Shown here in pieces: positions 16,214 to 25,854 of a stretch of DNA of 64,000 nt (position 1 is its first letter; every line of letters begins with the position of its first letter). Below the pieces are notes generated by a model. That model was not told the origin of the DNA. It did no database searches and worked only from the letters and a program-made list of their open reading frames with translations. The stretch is taken from positions 62,001 through 126,000 of the forward strand of contig NZ_FOQI01000013.1 in the NCBI RefSeq assembly GCF_900113705.1, written 5' to 3'. The DNA is from Collimonas sp. OK307. Its GTDB lineage: Bacteria > Pseudomonadota > Gammaproteobacteria > Burkholderiales > Burkholderiaceae_D. Both the position numbers and the translations under genes were made by a program.

Positions 16214-18106
16214 TCAGGCGAGCAAGGCATCCTTGATCTGCTGCAAGGAAGACGGATCTTCAATGGTCGGCAAATCTCCTGGATCGCGTCCCTCGCAGAT
16301 CGCCTGGATGGAACGGCGCAGCAGTTTTCCGGAACGGGTTTTCGGCAACAGCCCGACCACATACACCCGCGCCGGCCGGCCGAGGCTGCCGATCTGCTTG
16401 TCAACCACACGCATGATTTCCGCTTCCAGCGTGGCCCGTCCCTGTGCCGTATTGTCGGCAACCTTGGGAATCACAAAGGCCACGGCCACCTGCCCTTTCA
16501 GCTTGTCTTCGACACCGACCACGGCCACTTCAGACACGTTCGGGTGGCTGGAAATACTTTCTTCTATTTCGCGCGTGCCAAGCCGATGACCGGCGACATT
16601 GATGACATCGTCGGTGCGTCCGAGAATGAAGTAGTAACCATCGTCATCGCGAATTCCCCAGTCGAAGGTCGAATAGACCGCGCGTTCGGAGCCAGGCAAA
16701 TGCGTCGCCCAATAGGTATCGATACAACGCCGGTCGTCGCCATAGATGGTTTGCATGCAGCCCGGTGGCAATGGCCATTCGATCACGACCACGCCCTTTT
16801 CATTGGCGCCGCATAACTCGCCGGTGGTCTCGTTCAGCAGTTGTACTTTGTAGCCATACATCGGCACACCGGGGCTGCCTAATCTGCTCGGCTTGTTTTC
16901 GATGTTCTTGGCGATCGTCATGATCGGCCAGCCGGATTCGGTTTGCCAATAGTTATCGATGACGGGTACGCCAAGGGCCGCGGAAATCCAGCTGGAAGTA
17001 GTTTCATCCAGCGGCTCTCCGGCCAGGTATAGCGCCTGCAGGGACGACAGGTCGTATTTCTGCATCAGCTCCGGCGGCTGCTTTTTCAGCACCCGGATCG
17101 CGGTCGGCGCCGAGAACATCCGCGTCACCTTGTACTTCTCGACGATACTCCACCAGATGCCGCCGTCAGGGCGGACCGGCAAACCTTCATATAGCACCGT
17201 CGCCATGCCCGCGATCAAAGGCCCATACACGATGTAGGAATGGCCGACCACCCAACCGATATCGGAGGTGCAGAAAAATGTGCCGCCCGGCTTGCTGCAA
17301 AAGATGGTGTCCATGGAGGTGGCCAGCGCCACCGCGTAACCGCCGACATCGCGCTGCACGCCCTTTGGCTTGCCGGTGGTGCCGGAGGTGTACAGGATAT
17401 AGGAAGGCTCGTTCGATTCCAGCCAGGCTACCGGTACCTTGGCGTCGATGTGACGTTGGCGTTGCTCCGCATAATCGACATCCCGCTCCGCCACCACCTC
17501 CATTGGCGCCAGGCCGCGGTCAACCAGCAACACATGCGCCGGCTTGTGTTGCGCCAGCTTGATCGCCTCGTCCAGCAAACCCTTATAAGCAATCACTTTG
17601 CCGCCGCGCGAACCGGCGTCGGCGGAGACGATCAACTTCGGCGTTGCGTCGTCAATCCGGCTCGCCAGGCTGCTCGAGGCAAAGCCGCCGAACACCACTG
17701 AGTGAATGGCGCCGATGCGGGCGCAAGCCAGCATGGCAAACGTCGCCTCGGCAATCATCGGCATGTAGATCAGGACACGATCGCCGCGGCCCACGCCTAG
17801 CGCCTGCATGATGGCTGCAGTGCGATTGACTTCCGCCTGCAGCTCGCGAAAGGAATAGGTTTTTTCAGTATTCGTCTCGGTCGAAATCGCAATCAGGGCG
17901 GGTTGGTCGCCACGCGTTGCCACCCAGCGATCGACTGCGTTGTGACACAGGTTGGTGGTGCCATCGACAAACCATTTGGCGAAAGGCGGCCGGCTGTCAT
18001 CGAGTACCCGCGAGAACGGATGGTGCCAGTCGATCCGCCGGGCTTGCTCGGTCCAGAATGTCGATGGATCGGTGATCGAGCGTTGGTAAAAGGTGGCGAA
18101 ACTCAT
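16214..18106 (-). CDS. prpE: Propionate-CoA ligase PrpE
   Basis: Adenylate-forming acyl-CoA synthetase, most like PrpE, making propionyl-CoA for the 2-methylcitrate cycle. 630 residues from MSFATFYQRS (18106), with AGGAG upstream. Motifs: YTSGTTGKPKG (ATP loop), YWQTESGWP, GRTDDVINVAGHRLGT (hinge) and SGKLLRRS with the catalytic Lys near the C-terminus. An acetyl-CoA synthetase-like role is the alternative, but the adjacent prpD favours propionate. It lies 78 bases after prpD on the same strand. Confidence 0.88.
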   Translation of the reverse strand: MSFATFYQRSITDPSTFWTEQARRIDWHHPFSRVLDDSRPPFAKWFVDGTTNLCHNAVDRWVATRGDQPALIAISTETNTEKTYSFRELQAEVNRTAAIMQALGVGRGDRVLIYMPMIAEATFAMLACARIGAIHSVVFGGFASSSLASRIDDATPKLIVSADAGSRGGKVIAYKGLLDEAIKLAQHKPAHVLLVDRGLAPMEVVAERDVDYAEQRQRHIDAKVPVAWLESNEPSYILYTSGTTGKPKGVQRDVGGYAVALATSMDTIFCSKPGGTFFCTSDIGWVVGHSYIVYGPLIAGMATVLYEGLPVRPDGGIWWSIVEKYKVTRMFSAPTAIRVLKKQPPELMQKYDLSSLQALYLAGEPLDETTSSWISAALGVPVIDNYWQTESGWPIMTIAKNIENKPSRLGSPGVPMYGYKVQLLNETTGELCGANEKGVVVIEWPLPPGCMQTIYGDDRRCIDTYWATHLPGSERAVYSTFDWGIRDDDGYYFILGRTDDVINVAGHRLGTREIEESISSHPNVSEVAVVGVEDKLKGQVAVAFVIPKVADNTAQGRATLEAEIMRVVDKQIGSLGRPARVYVVGLLPKTRSGKLLRRSIQAICEGRDPGDLPTIEDPSSLQQIKDALLA

Positions 18107-18184
18107 GCTGTCTCCTCGCTTCTTGAAAGAATCGTCGGGTGGGTATTTTTTTCCCACGTATTTTTATAAGGTTACGCATGGACT

Positions 18185-19636
18185 TTATATCACATACAAA
18201 TCGAGATACTCATTGACCGCCATGTCCTCCAGTTTTTTCTGATCAAGCGAAATCTCCAGGATTTTTTTCTGCTGCTTGAGCGACAACTGGCGCGCCAGGT
18301 TGATCTTGAACTTGGCTTCCAGCAGCGGGATACCTTCCTTGCGGCGGCGTGCATGGCCGATCGGGTATTCGACCACGATTTCCTTGAGCTTCTTGCCATC
18401 CTTGAATTCAACCGTCAAGGCATTGGCGATCGAGCGCTTCTCAGGATCGTGGTAATCCTTGGTGAATGCCTTGTCTTCGACACAAACGATCTTGTCGCGC
18501 AAGGCGTCGATACGTTTATCAGATGCGATCTTGTCTTCATAGTCGCCAGCGGTCAGGCGGCCGAAAATAAGCGGCACCGCGACCATGTACTGGATGCAGT
18601 GGTCGCGGTCGGCCGGATTGTTCAGCGGACCTTTCTTGTCGATGATACGGATGCAGGCTTCGTGGGTACGGATCGTGATCTGCCTGATCTCCTCCAGCGG
18701 TTTGCCAGCCTTGACCAACGCGGCATGCAAAGTCATGGCAGCTTCGACTGCGGTTTGCGCGTGAAACTCGGCCGGGAAGGAAATCTTGAACAGCACGTTT
18801 TCCATGACATACGACGCGTACTTGCGCTGGAACCTGAACGGCTGGCCTTTGAACAGCACGTCGTAAAACCCCCAGGTCTTGGCCGTCAGCACCGATGGAT
18901 AACCCATTTCGCCGGTCTTAGCGATCAAGGCCAGGCGCACCGCGCGCGAAGTAGCATCGCCGGCAGCCCAGGATTTGCGCGAGCCGGTATTCGGCGCATG
19001 GCGATAGGTGCGCAGCGACTGGCCGTCGACCCATGCCAGCGACACCGCGTTGAGGATTTCTTCGCGTGTCAGGCCCATCATCTCCGCTACCACCGCGGTC
19101 GACGCCACCTTGACCAGTACAACATGATCCAGGCCGACCTTGTTGAAGGAGTTTTCGAGCGCGATACAGCCCTGGATTTCGTGCGCCTTGATCATGGCGG
19201 TCAGCACGTCTTTCATCTTCAACGGCTTCTTGCCGGCGGCGATGGCGTTGCGCGAAAGCCAGTCGGCGGTGGCCAGGATACCGCCCAGGTTATCCGATGG
19301 ATGCCCCCATTCCGCTGCCAGCCAGGTATCGTTGAAATCCAGCCAGCGAATCATGGCGCCGATATTGAACGCAGCCTGGATCGGGTCGAGCTGGAATGAC
19401 GTGCCCGGCACTTTGGCGCCGTTTGGCACCACGGTGCCAGGAACGACCGGCCCCATCAGTTTTTTACAGGCCGGGTACTCTAACGCTTCCAGGCCACAAC
19501 CCAAGGTATCGATCAGACAGTTGCGTGCGGTGTCATAAGCGACCTTGGATGTGATCTTGTACCCGGTCACATAATCGACGATATCGATCAGCACCTTGTC
19601 GTATTTTGGACGGACGTTGGAGATGTGGGCGGACAT
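18185..19636 (-). CDS. prpD: 2-Methylcitrate dehydratase PrpD
   Basis: Dehydrates 2-methylcitrate to 2-methyl-cis-aconitate. The 483 residues match the MmgE/PrpD family; typical stretches include [19 protein letters not shown] near residue 37, [20 protein letters not shown] and [24 protein letters not shown] precedes the ATG. The usual partners prpB, prpC and acnD/prpF are not in the window, and only prpE follows. Three 15-base tandem repeats lie 39-83 bases upstream of the start. Confidence 0.92.
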   Translation of the reverse strand: MSAHISNVRPKYDKVLIDIVDYVTGYKITSKVAYDTARNCLIDTLGCGLEALEYPACKKLMGPVVPGTVVPNGAKVPGTSFQLDPIQAAFNIGAMIRWLDFNDTWLAAEWGHPSDNLGGILATADWLSRNAIAAGKKPLKMKDVLTAMIKAHEIQGCIALENSFNKVGLDHVVLVKVASTAVVAEMMGLTREEILNAVSLAWVDGQSLRTYRHAPNTGSRKSWAAGDATSRAVRLALIAKTGEMGYPSVLTAKTWGFYDVLFKGQPFRFQRKYASYVMENVLFKISFPAEFHAQTAVEAAMTLHAALVKAGKPLEEIRQITIRTHEACIRIIDKKGPLNNPADRDHCIQYMVAVPLIFGRLTAGDYEDKIASDKRIDALRDKIVCVEDKAFTKDYHDPEKRSIANALTVEFKDGKKLKEIVVEYPIGHARRRKEGIPLLEAKFKINLARQLSLKQQKKILEISLDQKKLEDMAVNEYLDLYVI

Positions 19637-19674
19637 TGTTTTCCTTGTCAGATGAGAATTGAAGCCAGAAATGA

Positions 19675-19719
19675 ATCTGTTACGCCAACATCCGTTGCAC
19701 CAGCATCTGTTACACCAAC
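19675..19719. repeat. Three tandem 15-base repeats upstream of prpD
   Basis: Units at 19675-19689, 19690-19704 and 19705-19719, each of the form ATCYGTTRCRCCARC. Units 1 and 3 differ at one base and the middle one at a few. They lie in the 5' region of prpD on the minus strand, between it and the lipoprotein gene. The spacing of 1.4 helical turns and the location fit regulator binding or a slipped-strand array. Confidence 0.6.
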
Positions 19720-19787
19720 CTGATCAACCCAATAAGTAATGCTTACAATACTCTTCTCACAAACCCCGGCGCCGCAAACTCAAGGAC

Positions 19788-20192
19788 TCAGCGCACCTTG
19801 CATTCGTTAGCCAGCTGCTGCCCCTGCCTGGAATTGAGCAGCATCGACTTGGCTGGAATCTGGATCCACACCAGGCCGCTGGCCTTATCTTCCAGCCGCA
19901 CCGCGCCGGTGGTAGTGCTGACCGTAGTCATCGGGTAGCTGCGCCCTTTCCATGTCAACTTGACTTCACCATTGGCGGTATTGGCGACATCAACCCGGTT
20001 ACTCAATTCGCAATAAAAATTACCGGTAACCAAACTCGCTGTCGGCGTCGGCGCAAGGTTCAAGACATTCGGCAAGGTCGCTTCCGGCTTGGTGTCAGCC
20101 AGTGGCACGCTGGAACCGCATGCTGCCAGCAAGGCGGTAAGTGTTAAAGCTGAAGCAATACGGTAAGAATTCATTACGTTAAAAGCAGTCAT
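19788..20192 (-). CDS. MliC-like lipoprotein (C-type lysozyme inhibitor fold)
   Basis: An outer-membrane or periplasmic lipoprotein of about 134 residues. A signal helix ends in the lipobox LLAAC (SALTLTALLAACGSS). The mature domain, from FYCELSNRVDVA to ANECKVR, has two Cys in the places of the MliC disulfide, and the order 'LTWKGRSYPM...TGAVRLED...GLVWIQIP' matches the MliC/PliC beta-barrel pattern. The start ATG 20192 has a modest GGGAC; ATG 20174 is an alternative. Known MliC proteins block host C-type lysozyme. That role is inferred here, and the key inhibitor residues were not checked. Confidence 0.65.
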   Translation of the reverse strand: MTAFNVMNSYRIASALTLTALLAACGSSVPLADTKPEATLPNVLNLAPTPTASLVTGNFYCELSNRVDVANTANGEVKLTWKGRSYPMTTVSTTTGAVRLEDKASGLVWIQIPAKSMLLNSRQGQQLANECKVR

Positions 20193-20370
20193 GTTGTCCC
20201 GGCCCCAAGGCGATAAGTAAGCAAATAAGCATGCAAAGCCCCCGTCGTTGATAACCACGAGGAAATTCGTTGGCTCGCCCTAACGTCCGCATTGCCATTT
20301 TGCACACAGACGTTATTTGCGTTCGCCAATCGAGACAAATTTTAAATCTTCTGCGGCCATAAAATTCACC

Positions 20371-20397
20371 GACAGACGAATAATCTTATTGTCTGTC
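20371..20397. promoter_or_regulatory. Hairpin GACAGAC-G-AATAA / TTATT-GTCTGTC
   Basis: Twelve paired bases with a single bulge and a two-base loop in the 350-base gap between the lipoprotein gene and ntrC (20193-20546). On the plus strand it is followed by a T/G-rich stretch but no clean T-run, and no plus-strand gene precedes it. It may be an operator for the lipoprotein gene. I see no ORF in this gap. Confidence 0.35.
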
Positions 20398-20506
20398 TGT
20401 TGTTCGTTTGTAGGTAATTATGTGCGCGAACTGCGCAATCTGATGGAACTGAGGATCGGGTTGAGATTCGGCAGCACGCTGCCCGCCGCGTAAATTGCGG
20501 AAACAA

Positions 20507-20529
20507 CAAGACCGCGGGGCGCGGCCTTG
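20507..20529 (-). terminator. Terminator of ntrBC
   Basis: Stem CAAG-CCGCG paired with CGCGG-CTTG with one bulge. On the minus strand it is followed by a T-rich TTGTTTCC and lies 18 bases past the ntrC stop. Confidence 0.6.
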
Positions 20530-20546
20530 CTTTGTCTGTTCCGGAG

Positions 20547-22082
20547 TCAATCGTCCTTGGCGCCGGCTATGCCTAATTCCTGAATTTTGCGCGTGATGGT
20601 ATTGCGTCCGATGCCGAGACGTACCGCGGCATCGTTCTTGCGCCCATGGGTATGACGCAATGCAATCTTGATCAAAGCCGATTCAAATTGCCGGCCCAGC
20701 ACATCCATCACGTCGGCGTCGCCATTGCTGAGCATTTGCGCGGCTTCCACCTCCAGCAAAGCGATCCAGCTCTGCTTTTCGTTTTGCATCTCGCCACTGA
20801 CGGCGACTTGCCCAAGCGGCGTCGACGACGATGCATCGGGATAATGCGTGGCGGCGACTGGCGCTGCAAGATGCGGGTCGAACGCTACCGGCCGGTTTGC
20901 CGGGCTTTCCAGCTGCAGGCTTTGATCGCGGCCGCCAACCAGATCTTGCGGCAAATCCTTGACCTCGACAGTCTGGCCGGGCGCCATCACGGTAATCCAG
21001 TTGCACAGGTTTTCCAGCTGACGGACGTTGCCCGGCAAGTCCAGGCCGCTCATGAAACGCATGGCGTTATCGGATACCCGCTTGCTTTCAACACCAAGTT
21101 GCTTGGCGCTCTGGCTAAGGAAGTAGCGGGTCAGGATCGGGATATCTTCGCGCCGCTCGCGCAAGCTCGGCAGACGCAGCCTGATCACGTTCAAACGATG
21201 ATACAAGTCTTCCCGGAACAAACCTTCCCGGACCCGGATCTCCAGGTTCTGGTGGGTCGCGGCGATAACCCGGACGTTGGCCTTCAACGACTGGTGGCCG
21301 CCCACCCGATAGAAATGGCCGTCCGACAAAACCCGCAGCAACCGGGTCTGTAAATCAAACGGCATGTCGCCGATTTCATCCAGGAACAGGGTGCCGCCTT
21401 CGGCTTGTTCAAAGCGGCCGCGGCGCGATGCCTGGGCGCCGGTAAATGCGCCGCGCTCATGGCCGAACAGTTCCGACTCCAGCAAATCCTTCGGAATCGC
21501 CGCGGTGTTAAGGGCGATGAACGGCTGCGCCGCGCGCGGGCTATGCTTGTGCAGGGCACGCGCCACCAGCTCTTTACCGGTGCCCGATTCGCCGGTGATC
21601 AGCACCGTAACATTCGATTGCGACAAGCGACCGATGGCGCGAAATACATCCTGCATCGCCGGTGCCTGTCCCAGTATCTCCGGTGTCTCGGCAGACGCTT
21701 GCTCGACATTCGCTTCGCGCAAGCTTTCTTCCAGCGCACGCCGGATCAGTTCGACCGCCTTGTCGACATCGAACGGCTTGGCCAGGTATTCGAAGGCGCC
21801 GCCCTGAAATGCGGCAACCGCGGAATCAAGATCGGAAAAAGCGGTGATGATGATCACCGGTACGCCGGGGAACTTGGCTTTGACGGTTTGCAGCAACTCC
21901 AGGCCGGACGCGCCCGGCATGCGGATATCGGAGACCAGCACCTGCGGCGTGCTCGATTGCAACGCTTCGATTGCATCGCGCGCATTAGAGAAACTCTTGG
22001 TACTCAGGTTTTCGCGGGCCAGCGCTTTTTCAAGCACCCATCGAATCGATTCGTCGTCGTCAACAATCCAGATTGGTTTCAT
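20547..22082 (-). CDS. ntrC: Nitrogen regulator NtrC (sigma-54 activator)
   Basis: Response regulator that drives sigma-54 promoters under nitrogen limitation. 511 residues: receiver domain (phosphorylated Asp in VLVSDIRMPGASG, about residue 54), AAA+ domain with Walker A GESGTGKE and the sigma-54 contact loop GAFTGA, and a C-terminal Fis-type helix-turn-helix (NDAAVRLGIGRNTITRKIQEL). The linker before the HTH (about 385-430) is longer than in E. coli NtrC (469 residues). Lies 92 bases after ntrB; sites matching its consensus occur upstream of glnA. Confidence 0.95.
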   Translation of the reverse strand: MKPIWIVDDDESIRWVLEKALARENLSTKSFSNARDAIEALQSSTPQVLVSDIRMPGASGLELLQTVKAKFPGVPVIIITAFSDLDSAVAAFQGGAFEYLAKPFDVDKAVELIRRALEESLREANVEQASAETPEILGQAPAMQDVFRAIGRLSQSNVTVLITGESGTGKELVARALHKHSPRAAQPFIALNTAAIPKDLLESELFGHERGAFTGAQASRRGRFEQAEGGTLFLDEIGDMPFDLQTRLLRVLSDGHFYRVGGHQSLKANVRVIAATHQNLEIRVREGLFREDLYHRLNVIRLRLPSLRERREDIPILTRYFLSQSAKQLGVESKRVSDNAMRFMSGLDLPGNVRQLENLCNWITVMAPGQTVEVKDLPQDLVGGRDQSLQLESPANRPVAFDPHLAAPVAATHYPDASSSTPLGQVAVSGEMQNEKQSWIALLEVEAAQMLSNGDADVMDVLGRQFESALIKIALRHTHGRKNDAAVRLGIGRNTITRKIQELGIAGAKDD

Positions 22083-22174
22083 GTGGTTTCTGCTGCGTCA
22101 AGAACGCAGTCCTTTAAACTGTTTGTCATCGCGATGAAGCCGCACTATCAACTTGCCCATCTTGCAGGCAGGCA

Positions 22175-23257
22175 TCAAGGTAGCGGTATCAGAATTCTGA
22201 AATCTGTATATCCCGGCCGGCTTTCGCATTCGATGACACCCATGTGCTGCTGCACAAAGGTTTGCGCCAGCGTCAAACCCAAACCGCTGCCGCCATCGCG
22301 TCCCGATACCAGCGGATAGAAAATGCGTTCCTGAATCTCGGCCGGGATGCCAGGTCCATTGTCGATGATATGCAAGTCTAGTGCCAGCCGGTAACGCACC
22401 TTGGCCAAGGTCACCTGCCGCACTACCCGACTCTGGAAAATCAGTTCGGCATCGCCCGCTTTGATACGTTCGCTCAGGGCTTGTGCAGCGTTGTGGGCAA
22501 TATTCAAAATCGCCTGGATCAGTTGTTCCTTGTCGCCACGGAACTGCGGAATCGACAGATCGTAATCGCGCTTGATGCTCAAGCCGCTCGGAAATTCAGC
22601 GACGATCAGGCTGCGTACCCGCTCGCACACTTCATGGATATTGACGTCGCCGACGATCTGCGCCAACCGGTGCGGCGCCAGCAGGCGGTCCACCAGGGTC
22701 TGCAGGCGATCGGCTTCCTTGATGATGACTTGCGTGTATTCGCGCAATTCCTTGAGGTGGCGCTCCGGCAACTCCAGCTCCAGCAACTGGGCGGCGCCGC
22801 GGATGCCGCCCAAAGGATTCTTGATTTCGTGCGCCAGGTTGCGGATCAGCTCTTTGTTGACCTGGCTCTGGTCGATCAGGCGTTCCTCGCGCTCCAGCTT
22901 GAGTTGCTGCACATTTTCGCGCAGCTCGATCAACACCGGCATGTCGGGATTGTCGAGCGCGGTGACGATGGTGTCGACCCACAATGGTTCGCGCCCCATG
23001 CGTTCCAGGATCAGGTCCTGGCGCGAATCGTCGAATTGATGTTGCAGCGCTTGCTGGTAAATCGCAATCAGCTGCTCCGGATTCAGGAACAGGTCTGACA
23101 GGGTCTGCTGTAACAGCAAGCGGCAGGAGCTTTCCAGCAGATTTTCCGCGGCGGCATTGGCAAATACCAACCTGCCATGCTGATCCAGCACGAGTACCGC
23201 AGACGCCAGCAGATCCAGGCTGGCAAGTGCGTTCCGTTCGGTGATTTTTATTGACAT
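22175..23257 (-). CDS. ntrB: Nitrogen sensor kinase NtrB
   Basis: PII-controlled histidine kinase/phosphatase for NtrC. About 360 residues from MSIKITERNALA (23257), preceded by AAGGATGCCAGG; the longer frame adds 49 residues without a ribosome site. PAS domain at about 10-120 (LLASAVLVLDQHGRLVFANA), phospho-acceptor HEIKNPLGG in the dimerisation domain, then ATP-binding boxes N (NIAHNAAQAL), G1 (DNGPGIP) and G2 (GGSGLGLTLAQT). It is cytoplasmic with no transmembrane helix. Confidence 0.94.
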   Translation of the reverse strand: MSIKITERNALASLDLLASAVLVLDQHGRLVFANAAAENLLESSCRLLLQQTLSDLFLNPEQLIAIYQQALQHQFDDSRQDLILERMGREPLWVDTIVTALDNPDMPVLIELRENVQQLKLEREERLIDQSQVNKELIRNLAHEIKNPLGGIRGAAQLLELELPERHLKELREYTQVIIKEADRLQTLVDRLLAPHRLAQIVGDVNIHEVCERVRSLIVAEFPSGLSIKRDYDLSIPQFRGDKEQLIQAILNIAHNAAQALSERIKAGDAELIFQSRVVRQVTLAKVRYRLALDLHIIDNGPGIPAEIQERIFYPLVSGRDGGSGLGLTLAQTFVQQHMGVIECESRPGYTDFRILIPLP

Positions 23258-23453
23258 CCTGGCATCCTTATTAAAAAGCCCGATCCAGGCAGACAGTGGC
23301 GCCTCGACGTCATTAACACTATCTTCGTGATTGAAATGGTGCATTTTCCGAGCATAACAAGCTTTGTAAGCAATGTCGGTGGGTAACATGCAGGATCGCC
23401 ACATTATGGTGCGTCCGGCTCATGCGTTATCTTAAACCGGATAGGCAAAAATA

Positions 23454-23473
23454 AAGGCCGCAGTAGCGGCCTT
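23454..23473 (-). terminator. Terminator after the DUF4124 gene
   Basis: Stem AAGGCCG (23454-23460) with CGGCCTT (23467-23473) and a six-base loop. On the minus strand a TATTTTTG run follows. It lies 34 bases past the stop of the DUF4124 gene, so ntrBC may have its own promoter between here and 23257. Confidence 0.75.
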
Positions 23474-23506
23474 ATGGATTAAGCAAGGTTGATACCATGC
23501 GCGGTA

Positions 23507-24031
23507 TTACTTGAGATTCGACAGTTCCCGGTTGAGGGCGTCGATATTTTTCTCGCTGCGGGCAATATCTTCTTTCATGGATGCCACCCGTTCCTGATAC
23601 TTGGCGTAATTGCGTTCGTTGCCTTGCCGGTCCGGCGTGCCATCGTTGTAGTCTTTCTTGAGATTGGCCAGGCGCTCCTGCTCACTCTTCATCTCATCCT
23701 GCAAGATCTGGCGGCGATCGTTGTCGCGCGCCTTTTGCGTGCCGTTATCCACCTTCGGGAAATCGGACGGCGTCGATGCCGCGGGCTTGCTCGAAGCCGC
23801 GCCTCCGCCCCCGCTCGACTTGCTGGACGACGTCACAGTCAACGGCGGCAAACTGACGCGTTTACAGCCCTTGGTATCGCCGGTGTTCTTGTATTCCTTG
23901 ACGCCGTTCTGGTCAACGCACAGAAACACTTCGCTTTGGGCGCGCACGGTGGCGCTGAACATGCCGCCAAACATGCTGGCCGCTGCCAACAGCAGGAATC
24001 CCCGGGAAAAACGCAACAGTGGACGCTTCAT
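23507..24031 (-). CDS. Periplasmic DUF4124-type protein with C-terminal coiled coil
   Basis: A 174-residue exported protein of unknown function. The N-terminal signal peptide (basic MKRPLLRFSRG, hydrophobic FLLLAAASMFGGMF, cut near VRAQ) is followed by a short DUF4124-like unit (EVFLCVDQNGVKEYKNTG...CKRV) with two Cys. Then comes a Ser/Gly/Ala-rich linker (about 80-95) and a long charged helix, about 105-174, with heptad-like spacing. The start at 24031 is preferred over the upstream in-frame ATG because the signal peptide begins there. It is inserted between glnA and ntrB but separated from both by terminators. Confidence 0.7.
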   Translation of the reverse strand: MKRPLLRFSRGFLLLAAASMFGGMFSATVRAQSEVFLCVDQNGVKEYKNTGDTKGCKRVSLPPLTVTSSSKSSGGGGAASSKPAASTPSDFPKVDNGTQKARDNDRRQILQDEMKSEQERLANLKKDYNDGTPDRQGNERNYAKYQERVASMKEDIARSEKNIDALNRELSNLK

Positions 24032-24166
24032 AGACTTTCTTCGCAATTCAATCGTCAATCGAGACGCTAGTTTATGTCAAGAAACTTGCAATGACAAACG
24101 ATCCTACACAATATAAATTACTAAATTACGATACGCCGATAAAGAAAACAAGCATGCAAAAAAAAC

Positions 24167-24196
24167 AAAAGGACAGGAAAAATCTCCCGTCCTTTT
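24167..24196. terminator. Terminator after glnA
   Basis: AAAAGGAC (24167-24174) pairs with GTCCTTTT (24189-24196). It works in the minus direction (66 bases past the glnA stop), and A/T-runs on both sides allow bidirectional use. Confidence 0.8.
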
Positions 24197-24261
24197 TATC
24201 TTGCCGGTCAGCCTTGCGCAAGGCAAGGCAGGCCTTCAAAACTTACGAATTAACTTATGAC

Positions 24262-25677
24262 TTATACCGAATAGTACATGTCGAATTCGATCGGGTGGGT
24301 TGTCATGCGGTAGCGTTGAACTTCCTGCATTTTCAAGTCCAGGTAAGCATCGATCATGCTGTCGCTGAATACGCCGCCACGGGTCAGGAACTCGCGATCC
24401 TTGTCCAGCGCTTCCAGAGCCTCTTCCAGCGAAGCGCAAACGGTAGGGATCAGTTTGTCTTCTTCTGGTGGCAGATGGTACAGATCTTTCGATGCTGCTT
24501 CACCCGGATGGATCTTGTTCTGCACGCCGTCCAGACCGGCCATCAGCAATGCCGAGAAGCACAGGTACGGGTTAGCCAGCGGATCCGGGAAACGGGTTTC
24601 GATACGACGGCCCTTCGGATTCGCAACGTGCGGAATACGGATCGAAGCCGAACGGTTACGTGCCGAGTAAGCCAGCTTGACCGGTGCTTCGTAACCTGGA
24701 ACCAGACGCTTGTACGAGTTGGTGCCTGGGTTGGTGATCGCGTTCAGTGCCTTGGCGTGCTTGATGATGCCGCCGATGTAGAACAGCGCGAATTCGGACA
24801 GGCCTGCATAACCGTCGCCAGCGAACAGGTTCTTGCCGTCTTTCCAGACCGATTGATGCACGTGCATGCCGGAACCGTTGTCGCCAACGATAGGCTTAGG
24901 CATGAAAGTAGCAGTCTTGCCGTAGGTGTGGGCAACGTTCCAGATCACATATTTCATGTTCTGGGTCCAGTCGGCGCGCTCAACCAGAGTCGAGAACTTG
25001 GTGCCGATTTCATTTTGGCCGGCGCCAGCCACTTCGTGGTGATGCACTTCAACCGGGATGCCCAGCGATTCCAGGATCAGGCACATTTCCGAACGCATGT
25101 CCTGGAAGCTGTCGACTGGAGGTACTGGGAAATAGCCGCCCTTGACGGTTGGACGATGGCCGGTGTTGCCGCCTTCGAGCTTGGCGCCGGTGCTCCATGA
25201 AGCTTCTTCGGAACCGATCTTGACAAAGCAGCCCGACATATCGGAACCCCAACGGACGTCGTCGAAAATGAAGAATTCTGGTTCTGGACCGAAATAAGCG
25301 GTGTCGCCCAGGCCGGAAGCTTTCAGATAGGCTTCAGCGCGCTTGGCGATCGAACGCGGGTCGCGGTCGTAGCCCTTGCCGTCGGATGGTTCGATCACGT
25401 CACATTGCATGAACAATGTGGTTTCTTCCATGAACGGGTCGATGTTGGCGGTGTTCGGATCCGGCATCAACAACATGTCGGAGGCTTCAATACCCTTCCA
25501 ACCAGCAATAGAAGAACCGTCAAATGCATGACCCGACTCAAATTTATCGATATCGAAATGAGAGACCGGAACAGTTACGTGCTGCTCCTTGCCTTTGGTG
25601 TCAGCGAAGCGAAAATCAACGAATTTGACTTCGTTGTCTTTTGCCATTTTCAAGACTTCTGCGGCCGTCATTGCCAT
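24262..25677 (-). CDS. glnA: Glutamine synthetase type I GlnA
   Basis: Assimilates ammonium into glutamine as a dodecamer in the cytoplasm. 471 residues. Visible: [12 protein letters not shown], the ATP-site [18 protein letters not shown], and DLYHLPPEE containing the candidate adenylylated Tyr at residue 400, which marks the GSI-beta type controlled by GlnE. A consensus sigma-54 promoter and two NtrC-type sites lie upstream, so nitrogen control through the nearby ntrBC is expected. Confidence 0.97.
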   Translation of the reverse strand: MAMTAAEVLKMAKDNEVKFVDFRFADTKGKEQHVTVPVSHFDIDKFESGHAFDGSSIAGWKGIEASDMLLMPDPNTANIDPFMEETTLFMQCDVIEPSDGKGYDRDPRSIAKRAEAYLKASGLGDTAYFGPEPEFFIFDDVRWGSDMSGCFVKIGSEEASWSTGAKLEGGNTGHRPTVKGGYFPVPPVDSFQDMRSEMCLILESLGIPVEVHHHEVAGAGQNEIGTKFSTLVERADWTQNMKYVIWNVAHTYGKTATFMPKPIVGDNGSGMHVHQSVWKDGKNLFAGDGYAGLSEFALFYIGGIIKHAKALNAITNPGTNSYKRLVPGYEAPVKLAYSARNRSASIRIPHVANPKGRRIETRFPDPLANPYLCFSALLMAGLDGVQNKIHPGEAASKDLYHLPPEEDKLIPTVCASLEEALEALDKDREFLTRGGVFSDSMIDAYLDLKMQEVQRYRMTTHPIEFDMYYSV

Positions 25678-25838
25678 GTGAATCTCCTAAAATATGAAAG
25701 TACTGCAATTTAAATTGTGTGACCTGCTCAGGATCTGTTGCACGCGGATCTCAGCGTCGCAGTAACATCATGGACAGGTAGTGAGCATCCTCAGACCGGA
25801 CAGCAATTCAGTACGACCAGAACTCAGTGCAGGATGAT

Positions 25839-25854
25839 AGCAGAATCCATGCCA
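25839..25854 (-). promoter_or_regulatory. Sigma-54 promoter of glnA
   Basis: On the minus strand TGGCATGGATTCTGCT carries the invariant GG and GC exactly ten bases apart and matches the -24/-12 consensus TGGCAC-N5-TTGCW closely. The predicted start point near 25828 gives a ~150-base leader to glnA. The leader (25678-25827) shows no ORF or strong hairpin that I can support. Confidence 0.75.

Noticed and set aside
18353-19399. 348-codon open frame on the plus strand
   Set aside because: Antisense to prpD, no recognisable domain, no ribosome site.
19720-19787. Upstream extension of a peptide encoded by the 15-base repeats before prpD
   Set aside because: The in-frame stretch has no ATG, GTG or TTG start and ends at a stop before prpD, so it is treated as non-coding DNA.
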